A DNA stretch of 64,000 nucleotides from Maridesulfovibrio ferrireducens (GTDB lineage Bacteria > Desulfobacterota > Desulfovibrionia > Desulfovibrionales > Desulfovibrionaceae), in assembly GCF_016342405.1 (NCBI RefSeq), contig NZ_JAEINN010000005.1:163718-227717 (forward strand), read 5' to 3'. A program made the position numbers and the translations under genes. Below are positions 1-8,674 of the stretch, in pieces (position 1 is the first letter of the stretch; each line of letters opens with the position of its first letter). The notes below the pieces were generated by a model. That model did not search any database and was not told the DNA's origin. It worked only from the letters and a program-made list of their open reading frames with translations.

Positions 1-639
1 GTCGCAAGAGATTCCGGGAATATCTGAATAATTTGTACAGTCCCAGATAAGAACAAGCTCGTAAAGCCATGCGGGAAATGAAGAAATAAATGAATTAAGG
101 TCTGGCTCGTCGGGGCTGACTATTGCTGCCGCAGAAATTTTTACGTCTGTATCGAAATGTTCAGGAATCTGAATGTGATTACATCCTGAAAAAAGTTTTT
201 GTAGGGATTGGTGCTTTTTTTTGCTTTCGCCCTGAATGCAGGGATTAAGAATCAGATGACTTTTTTCTGCTGTGAATCCGTACTGAATCAGAAGCATAAA
301 AATTGCCCATATGGATGAATCAACAAGCAGGTGGGAGTTGGAGTTGTTTGCATCCAAAACAAAATTGCTATCGCTGAGTTTTTGGATGTTTTCTGGGTAA
401 AGATCGCAAATGACGAATTTCATCCATTCAGGTTTAGATTTTGCGAGATCGTCAGCAAGCTTTCCATCTCCAGCTCCGAAAAGAATAATTGATGAAGAAC
501 CGGATTTTGTCGCAAATTGCAGGTGTTTCTGGACAATTGCTTCTGTTTCGCAACTTTTTACAACAGCATTGTCCTGCTTTTGTCCTTCAAGTTTAAAGGA
601 AAGGATTTGTTTTGAATATAGATCAAACGGATGTTTCAT
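1..639 (-). CDS. Partial protein, possible flagellin-modification or glycosyltransferase-type protein (3' end outside window)
   Basis: An open frame runs on the minus strand from an ATG at 639 to the window edge without a stop, giving 213 codons. The stop of the upstream glycosyltransferase gene lies at 641, so the two genes are almost certainly co-transcribed. Near residue 45 there is a beta-strand-glycine segment (SIILFGAGDGKLADDL) resembling a nucleotide-binding or methyltransferase-like turn. I do not recognise a specific family. Because it sits downstream of fliS, fliD, flagellin and a glycosyltransferase, a role in flagellin glycosylation is a reasonable guess and nothing more. The C-terminal part is needed to assign it. 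Confidence 0.6.
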   Translation of the reverse strand, partial: MKHPFDLYSKQILSFKLEGQKQDNAVVKSCETEAIVQKHLQFATKSGSSSIILFGAGDGKLADDLAKSKPEWMKFVICDLYPENIQKLSDSNFVLDANNSNSHLLVDSSIWAIFMLLIQYGFTAEKSHLILNPCIQGESKKKHQSLQKLFSGCNHIQIPEHFDTDVKISAAAIVSPDEPDLNSFISSFPAWLYELVLIWDCTNYSDIPGISCD

Positions 640-640
640 A

Positions 641-1729
641 TTATTTTTGAAAGCCTTTAGATTCTAGCAATTCAATATAAATATTTCCGAGTTTTGTTGC
701 AACGTCCTGCGTTCTGAACAGTTTAGATGCTTTGTTTCTTCCGTTTTCTCCCATTTCTCGAGCTTTATCTGGATGGGTGAGAAGAAGTTTGACTGCTTCT
801 GCGTATTCTTGAGCACTATTGGCTATCAACCCCGTTTCACCGTGATCGACAAGCTCCAGTTGGGCATTGTCACGTAATTCTTTGCAGGGATGAGTTATTA
901 CAGGGAGGCCCGCCGCCATTGCTTCTGCTATAACTAGGCCGAAAGATTCTCCGGTGTCATTTGCATGGGCTAGAAATGAAATAGAGTTGAAGAAGTCCGA
1001 AAGTTCTTTGTCCGTTAAAATTGGTGTTAAAAAATTAACATACTTGTTGAAGTTGTTTTCCGTTACGAATTTTTCAGCCTCTGGAATTCCTCCGATAATA
1101 TTGTAACTGAAAGGAGCGAGTTCTTTTTTTTCCACCATTTTGTGTAAATTGGGTAATATTCCAAGTGCGAGAGTTGACCATTTGCCGGGATCTGCTCGAG
1201 AAATACGCCCGAATGTGTGCGGTGGGAAGTTACGTTCAGCGGGGCTGTGAGTGGCGAAGAAATCTGTATCAACCGGATTATAAAGTACAGAGTATTTGGG
1301 AGGTAAAGCTGGAATGAAATTTATTTTTTCAAACCGTTCCGCGCAAAAGTGAGATACGAACAGGTGTCGGTCAATTATCTTCCCGTCCGGGCTGGGATCG
1401 TGATGCCCGAAGACGTTGGTTTCAACAATAACGGGTATGCGGGCAAGTTTAAAAGGGCGTAAATATCCCGGTTCGGCCCATCCGGCGCGATGCAGATGAA
1501 CCACATTCGGTCGAAATTTTTCAAGAAGAGGCAGAATATCGAGTCCGATGAATGTTTCTATACCGGAATCTCGCAACAGTTTTGCTCGAGGTCCGTTGGT
1601 CGGGGAAAAAACTGCCGTATAAAATTTCCCTTTATCAAGGTTGGTGACAAATGATTGCATCACCTTTTCTGTGCCTCCAAGTCCGAGCGAAGAGGCTACG
1701 TGCAGTACTTTGATTTTTTCTTCTGCCAT
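641..1729 (-). CDS. Glycosyltransferase family 4 (GT-B fold), flagellar locus
   Basis: This 362-residue protein has the layout of a GT4 retaining glycosyltransferase. The N-terminal domain starts with a beta strand followed by a glycine-rich loop (SLGLGGTEKV, near residues 14-23). The C-terminal domain carries the sugar-nucleotide E-x7-E type motif (GESFGLVIAEAMAAG) around residues 258-272. It is a cytoplasmic enzyme that would transfer a sugar from a nucleotide donor to an unknown acceptor. It lies downstream of fliS, fliD and flagellin on the same strand, separated from fliS by a terminator, and directly abuts the next partial CDS. Flagellin glycosylation is an inference from position; lipopolysaccharide or exopolysaccharide synthesis remains possible. 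Confidence 0.85.
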   Translation of the reverse strand: MAEEKIKVLHVASSLGLGGTEKVMQSFVTNLDKGKFYTAVFSPTNGPRAKLLRDSGIETFIGLDILPLLEKFRPNVVHLHRAGWAEPGYLRPFKLARIPVIVETNVFGHHDPSPDGKIIDRHLFVSHFCAERFEKINFIPALPPKYSVLYNPVDTDFFATHSPAERNFPPHTFGRISRADPGKWSTLALGILPNLHKMVEKKELAPFSYNIIGGIPEAEKFVTENNFNKYVNFLTPILTDKELSDFFNSISFLAHANDTGESFGLVIAEAMAAGLPVITHPCKELRDNAQLELVDHGETGLIANSAQEYAEAVKLLLTHPDKAREMGENGRNKASKLFRTQDVATKLGNIYIELLESKGFQK

Positions 1730-1778
1730 GATTAATATTAAGTGACAGATAAGAGGTCGGAAGTAAAGAAATCAGCAT

Positions 1779-1807
1779 TAAAAAAGCCCCTGAAAACAGA
1801 GGCTTTG
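1779..1807 (-). terminator. Rho-independent terminator after fliS
   Basis: An eight-pair stem (agcccctg / cagaggct, one mismatch, AAAA loop) is followed on the minus strand by a run of six T. It lies just after the fliS stop. Confidence 0.75.
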
Positions 1808-1839
1808 AGAGTTTATTTGTTGATAGTCATCGTAATTGC

Positions 1840-2385
1840 TTATCGGCTGGTACCGTAGGCATTGGCTGCTTTTTTAAGGCGCATGGAATTCGGGGCAGGC
1901 ATGTTTTTAGCCGCTGTGGGAAGTCCGTATCCTGGATCATTAACGAAGCTGGCATTAATGTTTGTTGATCCGCTTGAAGACGTGGAATATGTCTGTAAGG
2001 GGACAGCATTCTGTGCTTCCATTGTCGGAATGATCTCTCTGTAGGCAGAGGCAATTCCGTCAATTATCCTGACAACTTCATCTATTTTTTCATTGTCCAT
2101 CTTTAAATTTGCCTGCAACAGTCTTGTGTTGCAATAGATATAAAGCTGGCTCAGATTTTCAGCGAGTTCTCCGCCTTTTTCCTTGTTAAGACTAGCGGTC
2201 AGTTCTGAAATAACTTCAATAGCCTTTGAAATAAGAATACCTTTGGCAGCGTAGTCCTTCTCGTTAATCTTAACTTTTGCCTGCTTCAAGAATTTAATGG
2301 CGGCATCGTAAAGCATCAGGAGAAGTTCTCCCTTGGAAGTGGTGTGTACCTGAGTGGAAAGATATGCTTGTGCGGCTTTATGCAT
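1840..2385 (-). CDS. fliS: Flagellar export chaperone FliS, with C-terminal extension
   Basis: FliS binds the C-terminal helix of flagellin in the cytoplasm and prevents premature polymerisation before export. The first 125 or so residues match the family: an N-terminal AAQAYLSTQV segment, then GELLLMLYDAAIKFL and a run of amphipathic helices ending in the YREII region. Typical FliS is about 125-140 residues; this one has 181, with a roughly 50-residue low-complexity tail rich in Ser, Asn and Pro. The ATG is preceded by a strong AGGAGGAG. It lies between fliD upstream and a terminator downstream. Confidence 0.92.
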   Translation of the reverse strand: MHKAAQAYLSTQVHTTSKGELLLMLYDAAIKFLKQAKVKINEKDYAAKGILISKAIEVISELTASLNKEKGGELAENLSQLYIYCNTRLLQANLKMDNEKIDEVVRIIDGIASAYREIIPTMEAQNAVPLQTYSTSSSGSTNINASFVNDPGYGLPTAAKNMPAPNSMRLKKAANAYGTSR

Positions 2386-2507
2386 TTATTGCTCCTCCTG
2401 CCATATTAATCGGTATGTTTTTTTAAAAACATTAGAGGTTAATTGCATTATTCTGTTAATACTGTTAGTTATTTGTTTATTAAGGAAATATTTTACGATT
2501 TAAGTTC

Positions 2508-4247
2508 TTAGCTGCTGCCAGAACCTAATTGCTTAATACTTGAGGTCAGCTGTGCCTGCATACCTTGATATTTACCGAGTAACGCATCAAGTCGGGCATA
2601 TTTGTTAGTCAGATTCTTTTCAAAAAGTTCAATTCTGTTTTCTTCATATTCTATCTTTTTATCAATGCTGCTAATGATGCTTTTGTAGTTCTTCTCAAGA
2701 ATGCTAAGCGGTCCTTCTTCACCGGTAATGTCAGTAATGGCTCCGGACATTTCTCCGGCCTTACCCAGCTTGATATGAACTAGAATCGCGTCATCCGCTT
2801 TGCTGCTCGCATTTCCGTAGGTTCCGTCATTATGGTTTTCAACCCGAATAGCTAAACCTGCTTCCGGGTGACCTCCGTTACCGGTAATTTGCCACGTTGC
2901 AGCATCTACCAGCGCTGTGTTTCCGTTGATAGTTGCGGAAATCAGCTTACCCCCGGATATTTCATATTGAACATTATAGTCGCCCGGATCTGTCACACCG
3001 GTAATGTGGGAAAGATATTCAACATTTGGAGAATCGCTCTCCCCTTTGTTGTTGGCTGCAAAAAGTTCTGCAACAGCATAAGGATCGTCCAGTAAGGCCG
3101 CATTCAACTTGTCGCTGTCAATCTCAAGAAGCCCCATTTTATCGCCGCCGGATTCTGCGTTAGTCATGATTCCAAGCTGCGAGAGAGCTGAATATTTATC
3201 CCCTTTGAAGTCTCCGCTGGGCAATTGTTCATACCACGAAAAGCCGATACCTTTGCTGGAAACAATATCTTTTAATCTCTGACCGATTAATAGTTCAACA
3301 CCGTAGTTACCGGTAAGGAGTGATCCTTTAGCTTTTTCAGAGCTGGTATCAACCTTTGTCAGGTCTTTTATGAGGGTTCTTACTGTATTTACTTGATCAA
3401 CAAATTTTTGGACATTTTCAACCATACCGGATGCATCTGTGGTGATACCAACATTAATAGTAGATCCAGGGGCCGTAGTTTTTTTAAGGTTGATGGTTAC
3501 GCCGTCTATGACATCATTGATGGAGTTGGTATCCCGTTCAATCCAGTCGCCACCCCCCGGAGGGAATCCGTCTACTTTAATTTTTGAATTTTGTGCTTCC
3601 TGGGTTTGTCCGAAATCTCCGGCATTGAAAATCATTCCGGTCGTATTGGAAATTATGACCTGATTATCGGCTCCAAGATCGAGACCGTAAATTTGTAGAT
3701 GGGTGGTTGTTCCATCATTAATGGTTGTAGCTCTGATTTTGCTTCGCGAGTCCGCATGGGCATTTATCATATTGACAAACCCTTCCATGGTGGTCCCTGC
3801 GGCAATGTTGCTGAGGGTTACGGATTCACCTTGATACGAAAAAGTAAACGAGCCGGTTGAAGTAAATATTGGATCTTTAATAGAACTGGCGCCTGAGGCT
3901 GTAACATGGATATCATTTTGTGCCAGTTGGCTGATTTCAATTGCGTGAGTGGTAACTAATGCTGCACTTGTTGCCGTGGCTGTGAGTGTATCCGGGTCGG
4001 AAGTTGTAACAGCTCTGGTCATGAACTCGTCAAGAGTGTCCATGGACTTAAGTGTAGTCTGTAAAGATAGTAGTGAAGTATTAAGTTCTTGAAACTTATC
4101 AATTTTACCGCTCCAAGAACCTCTCCAGTTCTCAAGGCGGTTAATATGCATGCGCTCGACTTTCACCATACCATCGATCATGGCTTTGAAGTCCGTGCCA
4201 CTACCGAGTCCGGCGAAGTTGATATTTCCAGAAATTGAGTCAGCCAT
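2508..4247 (-). CDS. fliD: Flagellar filament capping protein FliD (hook-associated protein 2)
   Basis: FliD forms the pentameric cap at the filament tip and promotes flagellin polymerisation. The 579-residue protein begins with the family's N-terminal pattern (FAGLGSGTDFKAMIDGMVKVE) and has an N-terminal coiled-coil/D0-D1 region to about residue 110, a variable centre, and a C-terminal coiled coil from about residue 520. It has no signal peptide, as expected for flagellar type III export. It lies between flagellin upstream and fliS downstream, the classical late flagellar order. The ATG has a GGAG-type ribosome site about 6 bases upstream. Confidence 0.95.
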   Translation of the reverse strand: MADSISGNINFAGLGSGTDFKAMIDGMVKVERMHINRLENWRGSWSGKIDKFQELNTSLLSLQTTLKSMDTLDEFMTRAVTTSDPDTLTATATSAALVTTHAIEISQLAQNDIHVTASGASSIKDPIFTSTGSFTFSYQGESVTLSNIAAGTTMEGFVNMINAHADSRSKIRATTINDGTTTHLQIYGLDLGADNQVIISNTTGMIFNAGDFGQTQEAQNSKIKVDGFPPGGGDWIERDTNSINDVIDGVTINLKKTTAPGSTINVGITTDASGMVENVQKFVDQVNTVRTLIKDLTKVDTSSEKAKGSLLTGNYGVELLIGQRLKDIVSSKGIGFSWYEQLPSGDFKGDKYSALSQLGIMTNAESGGDKMGLLEIDSDKLNAALLDDPYAVAELFAANNKGESDSPNVEYLSHITGVTDPGDYNVQYEISGGKLISATINGNTALVDAATWQITGNGGHPEAGLAIRVENHNDGTYGNASSKADDAILVHIKLGKAGEMSGAITDITGEEGPLSILEKNYKSIISSIDKKIEYEENRIELFEKNLTNKYARLDALLGKYQGMQAQLTSSIKQLGSGSS

Positions 4248-4355
4248 TTTTATCTCCGGGAATAATTTTCCCTAGGTTCTTTACGTATCTTATGGCTTGC
4301 AAAGGTAATGCCAAGTGGTCTTGTGTCCCTTTTGGCTGAAATTTAAAATTTTGGA

Positions 4356-4390
4356 GAAAAAGCCGGGCCGAAATTCTCGACCCGACTTTT
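4356..4390 (-). terminator. Terminator hairpin after flagellin gene
   Basis: A nine-pair GC-rich stem with G-U pairs (agccgggccg / cgacccgact) is followed on the minus strand by a T-rich stretch. A second inverted repeat (AATCTGAC 4397-4404 with GTCAGATT 4424-4431) lies nearer the flagellin stop. Confidence 0.65.
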
Positions 4391-4444
4391 ATCATTAATC
4401 TGACTTTTGTCAGAATGGAGTCTGTCAGATTAAGCGGTTTTTAG

Positions 4445-5326
4445 TTAACCGATCAACTGCATAGCCATTCTTGGCATGTTGTTCGCCTGCGAGAGCATTG
4501 CTACAGCAGCCTGAGTCATAATCTGGTTCTTGGTGAACTCGGTCATTTCTGTTGCTACATCAACGTCAGAGATGCGGGATTCCGCAGCCTGAACATTTTC
4601 AGCCTGAATGGACAGGTTGGTAATTGTGTTTTCCAATCTGTTCTGGGTAGAACCGAGGTTCGCGCGAATCTTATCCTTGGAGATGATCGCGTTATTCAAC
4701 TTGTCCAGAGATGCCTGAGCAAGAGCCTGGGTGGAGATGGAGTTATTAGCTACAAGTCCAACACCGAGAGCTGAAGCTGTAGAAGTGTTAATTGAAACAT
4801 AGTAGTAGTCTTCTGCGGAGTCGTTGCCGGATCCGAAGTGAACCTTAACCGGACCAGTAGAAGTCAGACCGGCACCGTTGTGCGCAGAATTTGCTCCAGA
4901 CAAGTTACCATTAAGCAGGTGAATTCCGTTAAAGTCAGTTGCGTTAGCAATACGAGTGATTTCTGATGCCATTGCCTGATACTCGGAGTCGATGATCAAA
5001 CGCTGGTCAGAGTTGTAGGTACCGGTTGCGGCCTGTGTTGCAAGTTCCTTCATCCTGATGAGCTTTTCATCGATAACTGACAGTGCTCCGTCAGCAGTCT
5101 GGATCATGGAAATTGCATCGTTAGCGTTACGAATACCCTGATTAAGTGACTTGACATCAGCACGCATGATTTCGCGAATTGCGAGACCGGCAGCATCGTC
5201 AGCCGCAGTTCCGACACGAAGACCTGAAGACAGGCGACGAGTTGAAACAGCTAAGTTGTTATACGAGTCCGAGAGGTTACGGGTCGCATTCATTGCCATT
5301 AAGTTGTGGTTAATTACTAAAGCCAT
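4445..5326 (-). CDS. Flagellin, main filament protein
   Basis: This 293-residue protein is the structural subunit of the flagellar filament. The conserved N-terminal D0/D1 region (NATRNLSDSYNNL, RLSSGLRVGTAADDAAGLAI) and C-terminal region (RISDVDVATEMTEFTKNQI, ending MPRMAMQLIG) are intact. The central variable domain is short, as usual in Desulfovibrio-type flagellins. There is no Sec signal, consistent with flagellar export. A strong AGGAGG precedes the ATG, and a sigma-28-like promoter lies about 95 bases upstream. The chaperone FliS and cap FliD follow downstream. Whether other flagellin genes exist cannot be judged here. Confidence 0.96.
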   Translation of the reverse strand: MALVINHNLMAMNATRNLSDSYNNLAVSTRRLSSGLRVGTAADDAAGLAIREIMRADVKSLNQGIRNANDAISMIQTADGALSVIDEKLIRMKELATQAATGTYNSDQRLIIDSEYQAMASEITRIANATDFNGIHLLNGNLSGANSAHNGAGLTSTGPVKVHFGSGNDSAEDYYYVSINTSTASALGVGLVANNSISTQALAQASLDKLNNAIISKDKIRANLGSTQNRLENTITNLSIQAENVQAAESRISDVDVATEMTEFTKNQIMTQAAVAMLSQANNMPRMAMQLIG

Positions 5327-5418
5327 GTTTTCCTCCTTGAAGTGATATTGGCGTCCTTGCCAAAAACATTGCTCTGGAACTCAGGTTCACAAAGCTATCT
5401 GGTCCTTCCGTGCTAATC

Positions 5419-5445
5419 TGATCGTCTACTATTTAGATTTCTTTA
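5419..5445 (-). promoter_or_regulatory. Sigma-28 (FliA)-type promoter for flagellin
   Basis: On the minus strand the sequence reads TAAAGAAA, 11 bases, then GACGATCA. The FliA consensus is TAAAGTTT-N11-GCCGATAA, so six of eight match in each half and the spacing is exact. It lies about 95 bases upstream of the flagellin ATG. Confidence 0.7.
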
Positions 5446-5473
5446 GAGGAACAGCGGTTTTTTGTTTGTTAAA

Positions 5474-5513
5474 TAAAAAAAGAGGATTTCCAGTAGATAC
5501 TGGAAATCCTCTT
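5474..5513 (-). terminator. Rho-independent terminator after tsaB
   Basis: A perfect 14-bp stem (AGAGGATTTCCAGT / ACTGGAAATCCTCT, 4-base loop) is followed on the minus strand by a T run. It ends the cdsA-dxr-rseP-tsaB run. Confidence 0.9.
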
Positions 5514-5540
5514 CGTAAAATGCAGGTTGGTTGTGATATT

Positions 5541-6350
5541 TTAAACTGGAGAAATGTCTTTTAGCAGCTTGCGGGCAGCCTCTAAAGGAATGCCGAGTTT
5601 TTTTGTGATAGCTTCAAGGTTGTCTTCTGCGTCAGATCCTCTGAGATACATCGGAAAAGGCATTTCTGTTCCGAATTCAGCCGCATCCGCCGCGGAAAGA
5701 ATATCTTGAAGTGCCGGTCTGTTGAAACGTTTAGGAAGAGTCTTAAGTTGCGGGTTGGCAGCTAAAAAATCGTCAAAAAAAGCTTTGTTTTTTAGCAGCC
5801 CGCTTCCCAGAATAACAGCTCTTTCCTGTTTATAAGATTCGATAATTTGAACTGCTTCCGTGACCGGAACCGGAAGAACCGGCGTCAGGGGCTCGGGATT
5901 TTTTTTCCCTTCGCTTAGTGGTTCAAATCCCTGAATGTACACTTGCATTCTGCGTGAATGGGTCACGACCCAAAGCGGATGTCTGGTAAATTTAGCAGGT
6001 CCGGCGGCGAGCATCGGAAGATATTCCAGCCCGGTTATGAGGGCCTTGTTTCCGGAAATAATACCTGCGGCAGCAGAAAATGTCAGCCGTAGACCTGTGA
6101 AACTTCCGGGGCCGGCAACGCAGGCCAGGTGTGTTATTTCTTTTGCTGAAAAGCCGAAAAGGTCCAGTGCGTTTTTAATGGCTGGAACCATAAAAAACGC
6201 AGATCTTCCCGGGACTACCAAAGTTCGAGCGTCGAGGAGTGAGAATGGTTCCTCAGGCTCCTCGCGTTTAGCAAGAATTATCTGTAGAGCTTCTTCTGTC
6301 CCGTCGAGGGCCAGCAGAAGCTCTATTTTATTATCTGAAAGTAGATTCAT
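5541..6350 (-). CDS. tsaB: tRNA N6-threonylcarbamoyladenosine biosynthesis protein TsaB
   Basis: TsaB is the non-catalytic scaffold partner of TsaD in the complex that makes t6A37 in ANN-decoding tRNAs. The ASKHA-fold signature is seen as VAGPGSFTGLRL near residues 82-93, following an N-terminal strand (LLLALDGTEEALQI). At 269 residues it is slightly longer than the usual 220-240. The start ATG lies directly before the rseP stop (6351), so it is translationally coupled to rseP. A terminator at 5474-5513 closes the operon. Loss of the peptidase-like catalytic metal site is normal for TsaB. Confidence 0.9.
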   Translation of the reverse strand: MNLLSDNKIELLLALDGTEEALQIILAKREEPEEPFSLLDARTLVVPGRSAFFMVPAIKNALDLFGFSAKEITHLACVAGPGSFTGLRLTFSAAAGIISGNKALITGLEYLPMLAAGPAKFTRHPLWVVTHSRRMQVYIQGFEPLSEGKKNPEPLTPVLPVPVTEAVQIIESYKQERAVILGSGLLKNKAFFDDFLAANPQLKTLPKRFNRPALQDILSAADAAEFGTEMPFPMYLRGSDAEDNLEAITKKLGIPLEAARKLLKDISPV

Positions 6351-7415
6351 TTATTTGAACGTTCGGACTAAATCGTTAAAGATAGCAAAGGCCATCAGGG
6401 AAAAGAGCAAAAGCAGGCCGATACGGGTTGCCGCATTTTGAAGTTTTTCATTGAGGGGTCTGCGTAAAACTGTTTCAAGTCCGAAGAACAGTAAATGTCC
6501 ACCGTCGAGAACAGGAATAGGCAGCAGATTCAGCAGTCCTAGGTTTATGCTGATGAAAGCCGTAAACTGGAGTAACTCAAGTAATCCGCGTTCAGATTGC
6601 TGCTTGATAGCCTGAGCTATCATGATCGGTCCGCCTATTGAATCCATCGGCACAACTCTTTCAACCATTTTAACAATACTTGTGCATATCAGTTTTGTTA
6701 CAGTCCAAGTTTGTATGGCCGCGGCTTTTGCGCCTGAGACTCCGTTAAGCTCAACAGTTTTAGTTTTGCCGGAAGCAACAATACCCACAACCGGAACACG
6801 GATTGTTTCGCCGAAAAGATTTTTTAATTCCTGAACTTGCGGTGTAACAATAATATTTTTTTGCTTGCCGTCTCTTGATATAACTAAATCAAGAGAGTCG
6901 GTTTTACTGTTTTGAATGGTTTCTGCCAGATCACTCCAGAACACAATCTTTTTCCCGTTTATAGAAAGAACATTGTCTCCAGCCTGAATTCCGGCTTGAA
7001 GTGCAGGGCCGTCAGGTTGCAGTGAGCCTACTTCAGGAGTCATACCCATCTGACCATGTGTCAGGATAATTCCCCAGAAGATGATCCATGCCAGAATAAA
7101 GTTGAAAACAGGTCCAGCAGCAACAACAAGCATTCTGTGCCACGGAGGACGATTCATGAATAATTGTTTGGAGTTGAAACCGGAATCATTGTCCATATCA
7201 CGTTCTTCACCGGCCAGGCTTACATAGCCGCCGAGGGGGATTAATGACAATCTGTAGTCGGTATTTCCCAGTGAAAATCCCGCAATCTTTGGGCCGAAGC
7301 CCAGAGAAAAGGTTTTAACCCCTATTCCGAGTAAGCGTGCGACAATGAAATGACCTAACTCATGAAAGAAAATTAAGCCGCCGAGAACCAGTAGGAAATC
7401 AAATATCCATGTCAT
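6351..7415 (-). CDS. rseP: Site-2 protease RseP (membrane zinc metalloprotease)
   Basis: RseP is an intramembrane zinc protease that cleaves membrane-anchored regulators, classically anti-sigma factors, and remnant signal peptides. The first membrane helix carries HELGH near residue 18 (zinc ligands and catalytic Glu). The C-terminal part holds LLPIPVLDGGHL, the third metal-ligand motif. A single PDZ domain (about residues 115-200) lies between them, and the length (354) fits single-PDZ family members. It sits between dxr and tsaB with very short gaps, the classical order cdsA-dxr-rseP. Confidence 0.95.
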   Translation of the reverse strand: MTWIFDFLLVLGGLIFFHELGHFIVARLLGIGVKTFSLGFGPKIAGFSLGNTDYRLSLIPLGGYVSLAGEERDMDNDSGFNSKQLFMNRPPWHRMLVVAAGPVFNFILAWIIFWGIILTHGQMGMTPEVGSLQPDGPALQAGIQAGDNVLSINGKKIVFWSDLAETIQNSKTDSLDLVISRDGKQKNIIVTPQVQELKNLFGETIRVPVVGIVASGKTKTVELNGVSGAKAAAIQTWTVTKLICTSIVKMVERVVPMDSIGGPIMIAQAIKQQSERGLLELLQFTAFISINLGLLNLLPIPVLDGGHLLFFGLETVLRRPLNEKLQNAATRIGLLLLFSLMAFAIFNDLVRTFK

Positions 7416-7423
7416 ATTTTGCC

Positions 7424-8626
7424 TTAAGCGATAGAGTTCATAACATCGCGTCTGGTTTTGACATCAAGTTCCAGAACCGCTCCTGCTTCACTTACGTCGC
7501 AGGATATATGTCGTTCCAGAGCTGAGCCTATTATTGAAGGGATGTCCGTGAATCCTATTTTTTCGTGCAGAAAGAGATCAACAGCTACTTCATTAGCAGC
7601 ATTCAGAACGATAGGGTGGCTTTGTCCTGCAGAAAAAGCCTCAGCTGCCAGTTTCAGGCAGGGAAAAACTTCAAGATCCGGTTTTTCGAAAGTTAAAGTT
7701 CCTATTTCTGCAAGATTCAGAGGTTTTAAGTCCAGTGGAACTATCTTGGGGAAGCAGATGCTGTATGCAATTGGAATCTGCATATTAGGAAGCCCTAAAT
7801 GGCCTAACTGTGAACCGTCAACATACTCTACAAGCGAATGGATAATACTTTGCGGGTGAACAACAACATCAATCTGTTCCGGCGGCAGACCATATAAATG
7901 ACAAGCTTCAATAACCTCGAGACCTTTATTCATAAGGGTCGCGGAGTCAATGCTGATTTTTGCGCCCATGTCCCAGTTGGGGTGGTTCAGAGCCTGTTCA
8001 CGGGTGACAGTTTTCAGAAATTCTTTACTCTTGCCGCGGAAAGGTCCGCCGGAAGCTGTTAGAATAAGTCTGCTTACATCCGCGCCGTTATGACCTGCAA
8101 GGCCTTGAAATAGAGCATTGTGTTCAGAATCTACGGGTAGAATTGTTGCACCTGTTGCATGGCAGGTAGCTCGGATAATGTGTCCACCCAGAACCAGAGA
8201 TTCCTTGTTGGCGAGGGCAATCATTTTGCCTTTTTTAGCCGCTGCAAGAGTAGGCTCAAATCCGGCGGCGCCGACGATTGAAGAGAGAACAAGTGAAACT
8301 TCATCAAGAGATGCCAAGGTCACGTAAGCCGAAGGCCCTGTCAGAATTTCAGGTTTGTAATCAGCGGGAAGCAGTGTTTTGAGTTCTTTAGCTATCTCAT
8401 CCGTAAGAACAGCGAGATAAGCAGGGCGGTGCTTGATAGCCTGTTTTGCCAGTAAAGAAGCATTTCTTCCGCCGGCAAGTGCTGTGATTTTAAAAAGATC
8501 TGGATGCTGTTCAATTACTTTTAGAGTGCTTGTTCCGATTGAGCCTGTGCAACCCAGAATAGAAATAGTTCTCGGGAACGCTGGAAGTTGCGCAGTTGCA
8601 GGCCATGGAGATATGTAAGTTTTCAA
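7424..8626 (-). CDS. dxr: 1-deoxy-D-xylulose 5-phosphate reductoisomerase
   Basis: Dxr converts 1-deoxy-D-xylulose 5-phosphate to 2-C-methyl-D-erythritol 4-phosphate with NADPH, the committed step of the MEP isoprenoid pathway. The NADPH-binding loop ILGCTGSIGTSTL is at about residues 23-35. The metal- and substrate-binding region (PVDSEHNALFQ) and SASGGPFRGK-like loop (LTASGGPFRGKS) are intact. The length of 400 is typical. The most plausible start is TTG at 8626 with GGAAT upstream; this gives a short Pro-rich lead before the Rossmann strand. It is co-transcribed with cdsA upstream and rseP downstream. Confidence 0.95.
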   Translation of the reverse strand: MKTYISPWPATAQLPAFPRTISILGCTGSIGTSTLKVIEQHPDLFKITALAGGRNASLLAKQAIKHRPAYLAVLTDEIAKELKTLLPADYKPEILTGPSAYVTLASLDEVSLVLSSIVGAAGFEPTLAAAKKGKMIALANKESLVLGGHIIRATCHATGATILPVDSEHNALFQGLAGHNGADVSRLILTASGGPFRGKSKEFLKTVTREQALNHPNWDMGAKISIDSATLMNKGLEVIEACHLYGLPPEQIDVVVHPQSIIHSLVEYVDGSQLGHLGLPNMQIPIAYSICFPKIVPLDLKPLNLAEIGTLTFEKPDLEVFPCLKLAAEAFSAGQSHPIVLNAANEVAVDLFLHEKIGFTDIPSIIGSALERHISCDVSEAGAVLELDVKTRRDVMNSIA

Positions 8627-8674
8627 AATCTTAATTCCGTCGTGTTTTGTGAGCTGAAAGTTTTTAGGCTCTGT

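Noticed and set aside
410..667. 85-residue plus-strand frame
   Set aside because: It is antisense to a good minus-strand frame (1-639) that abuts the glycosyltransferase gene, and has no ribosome site.
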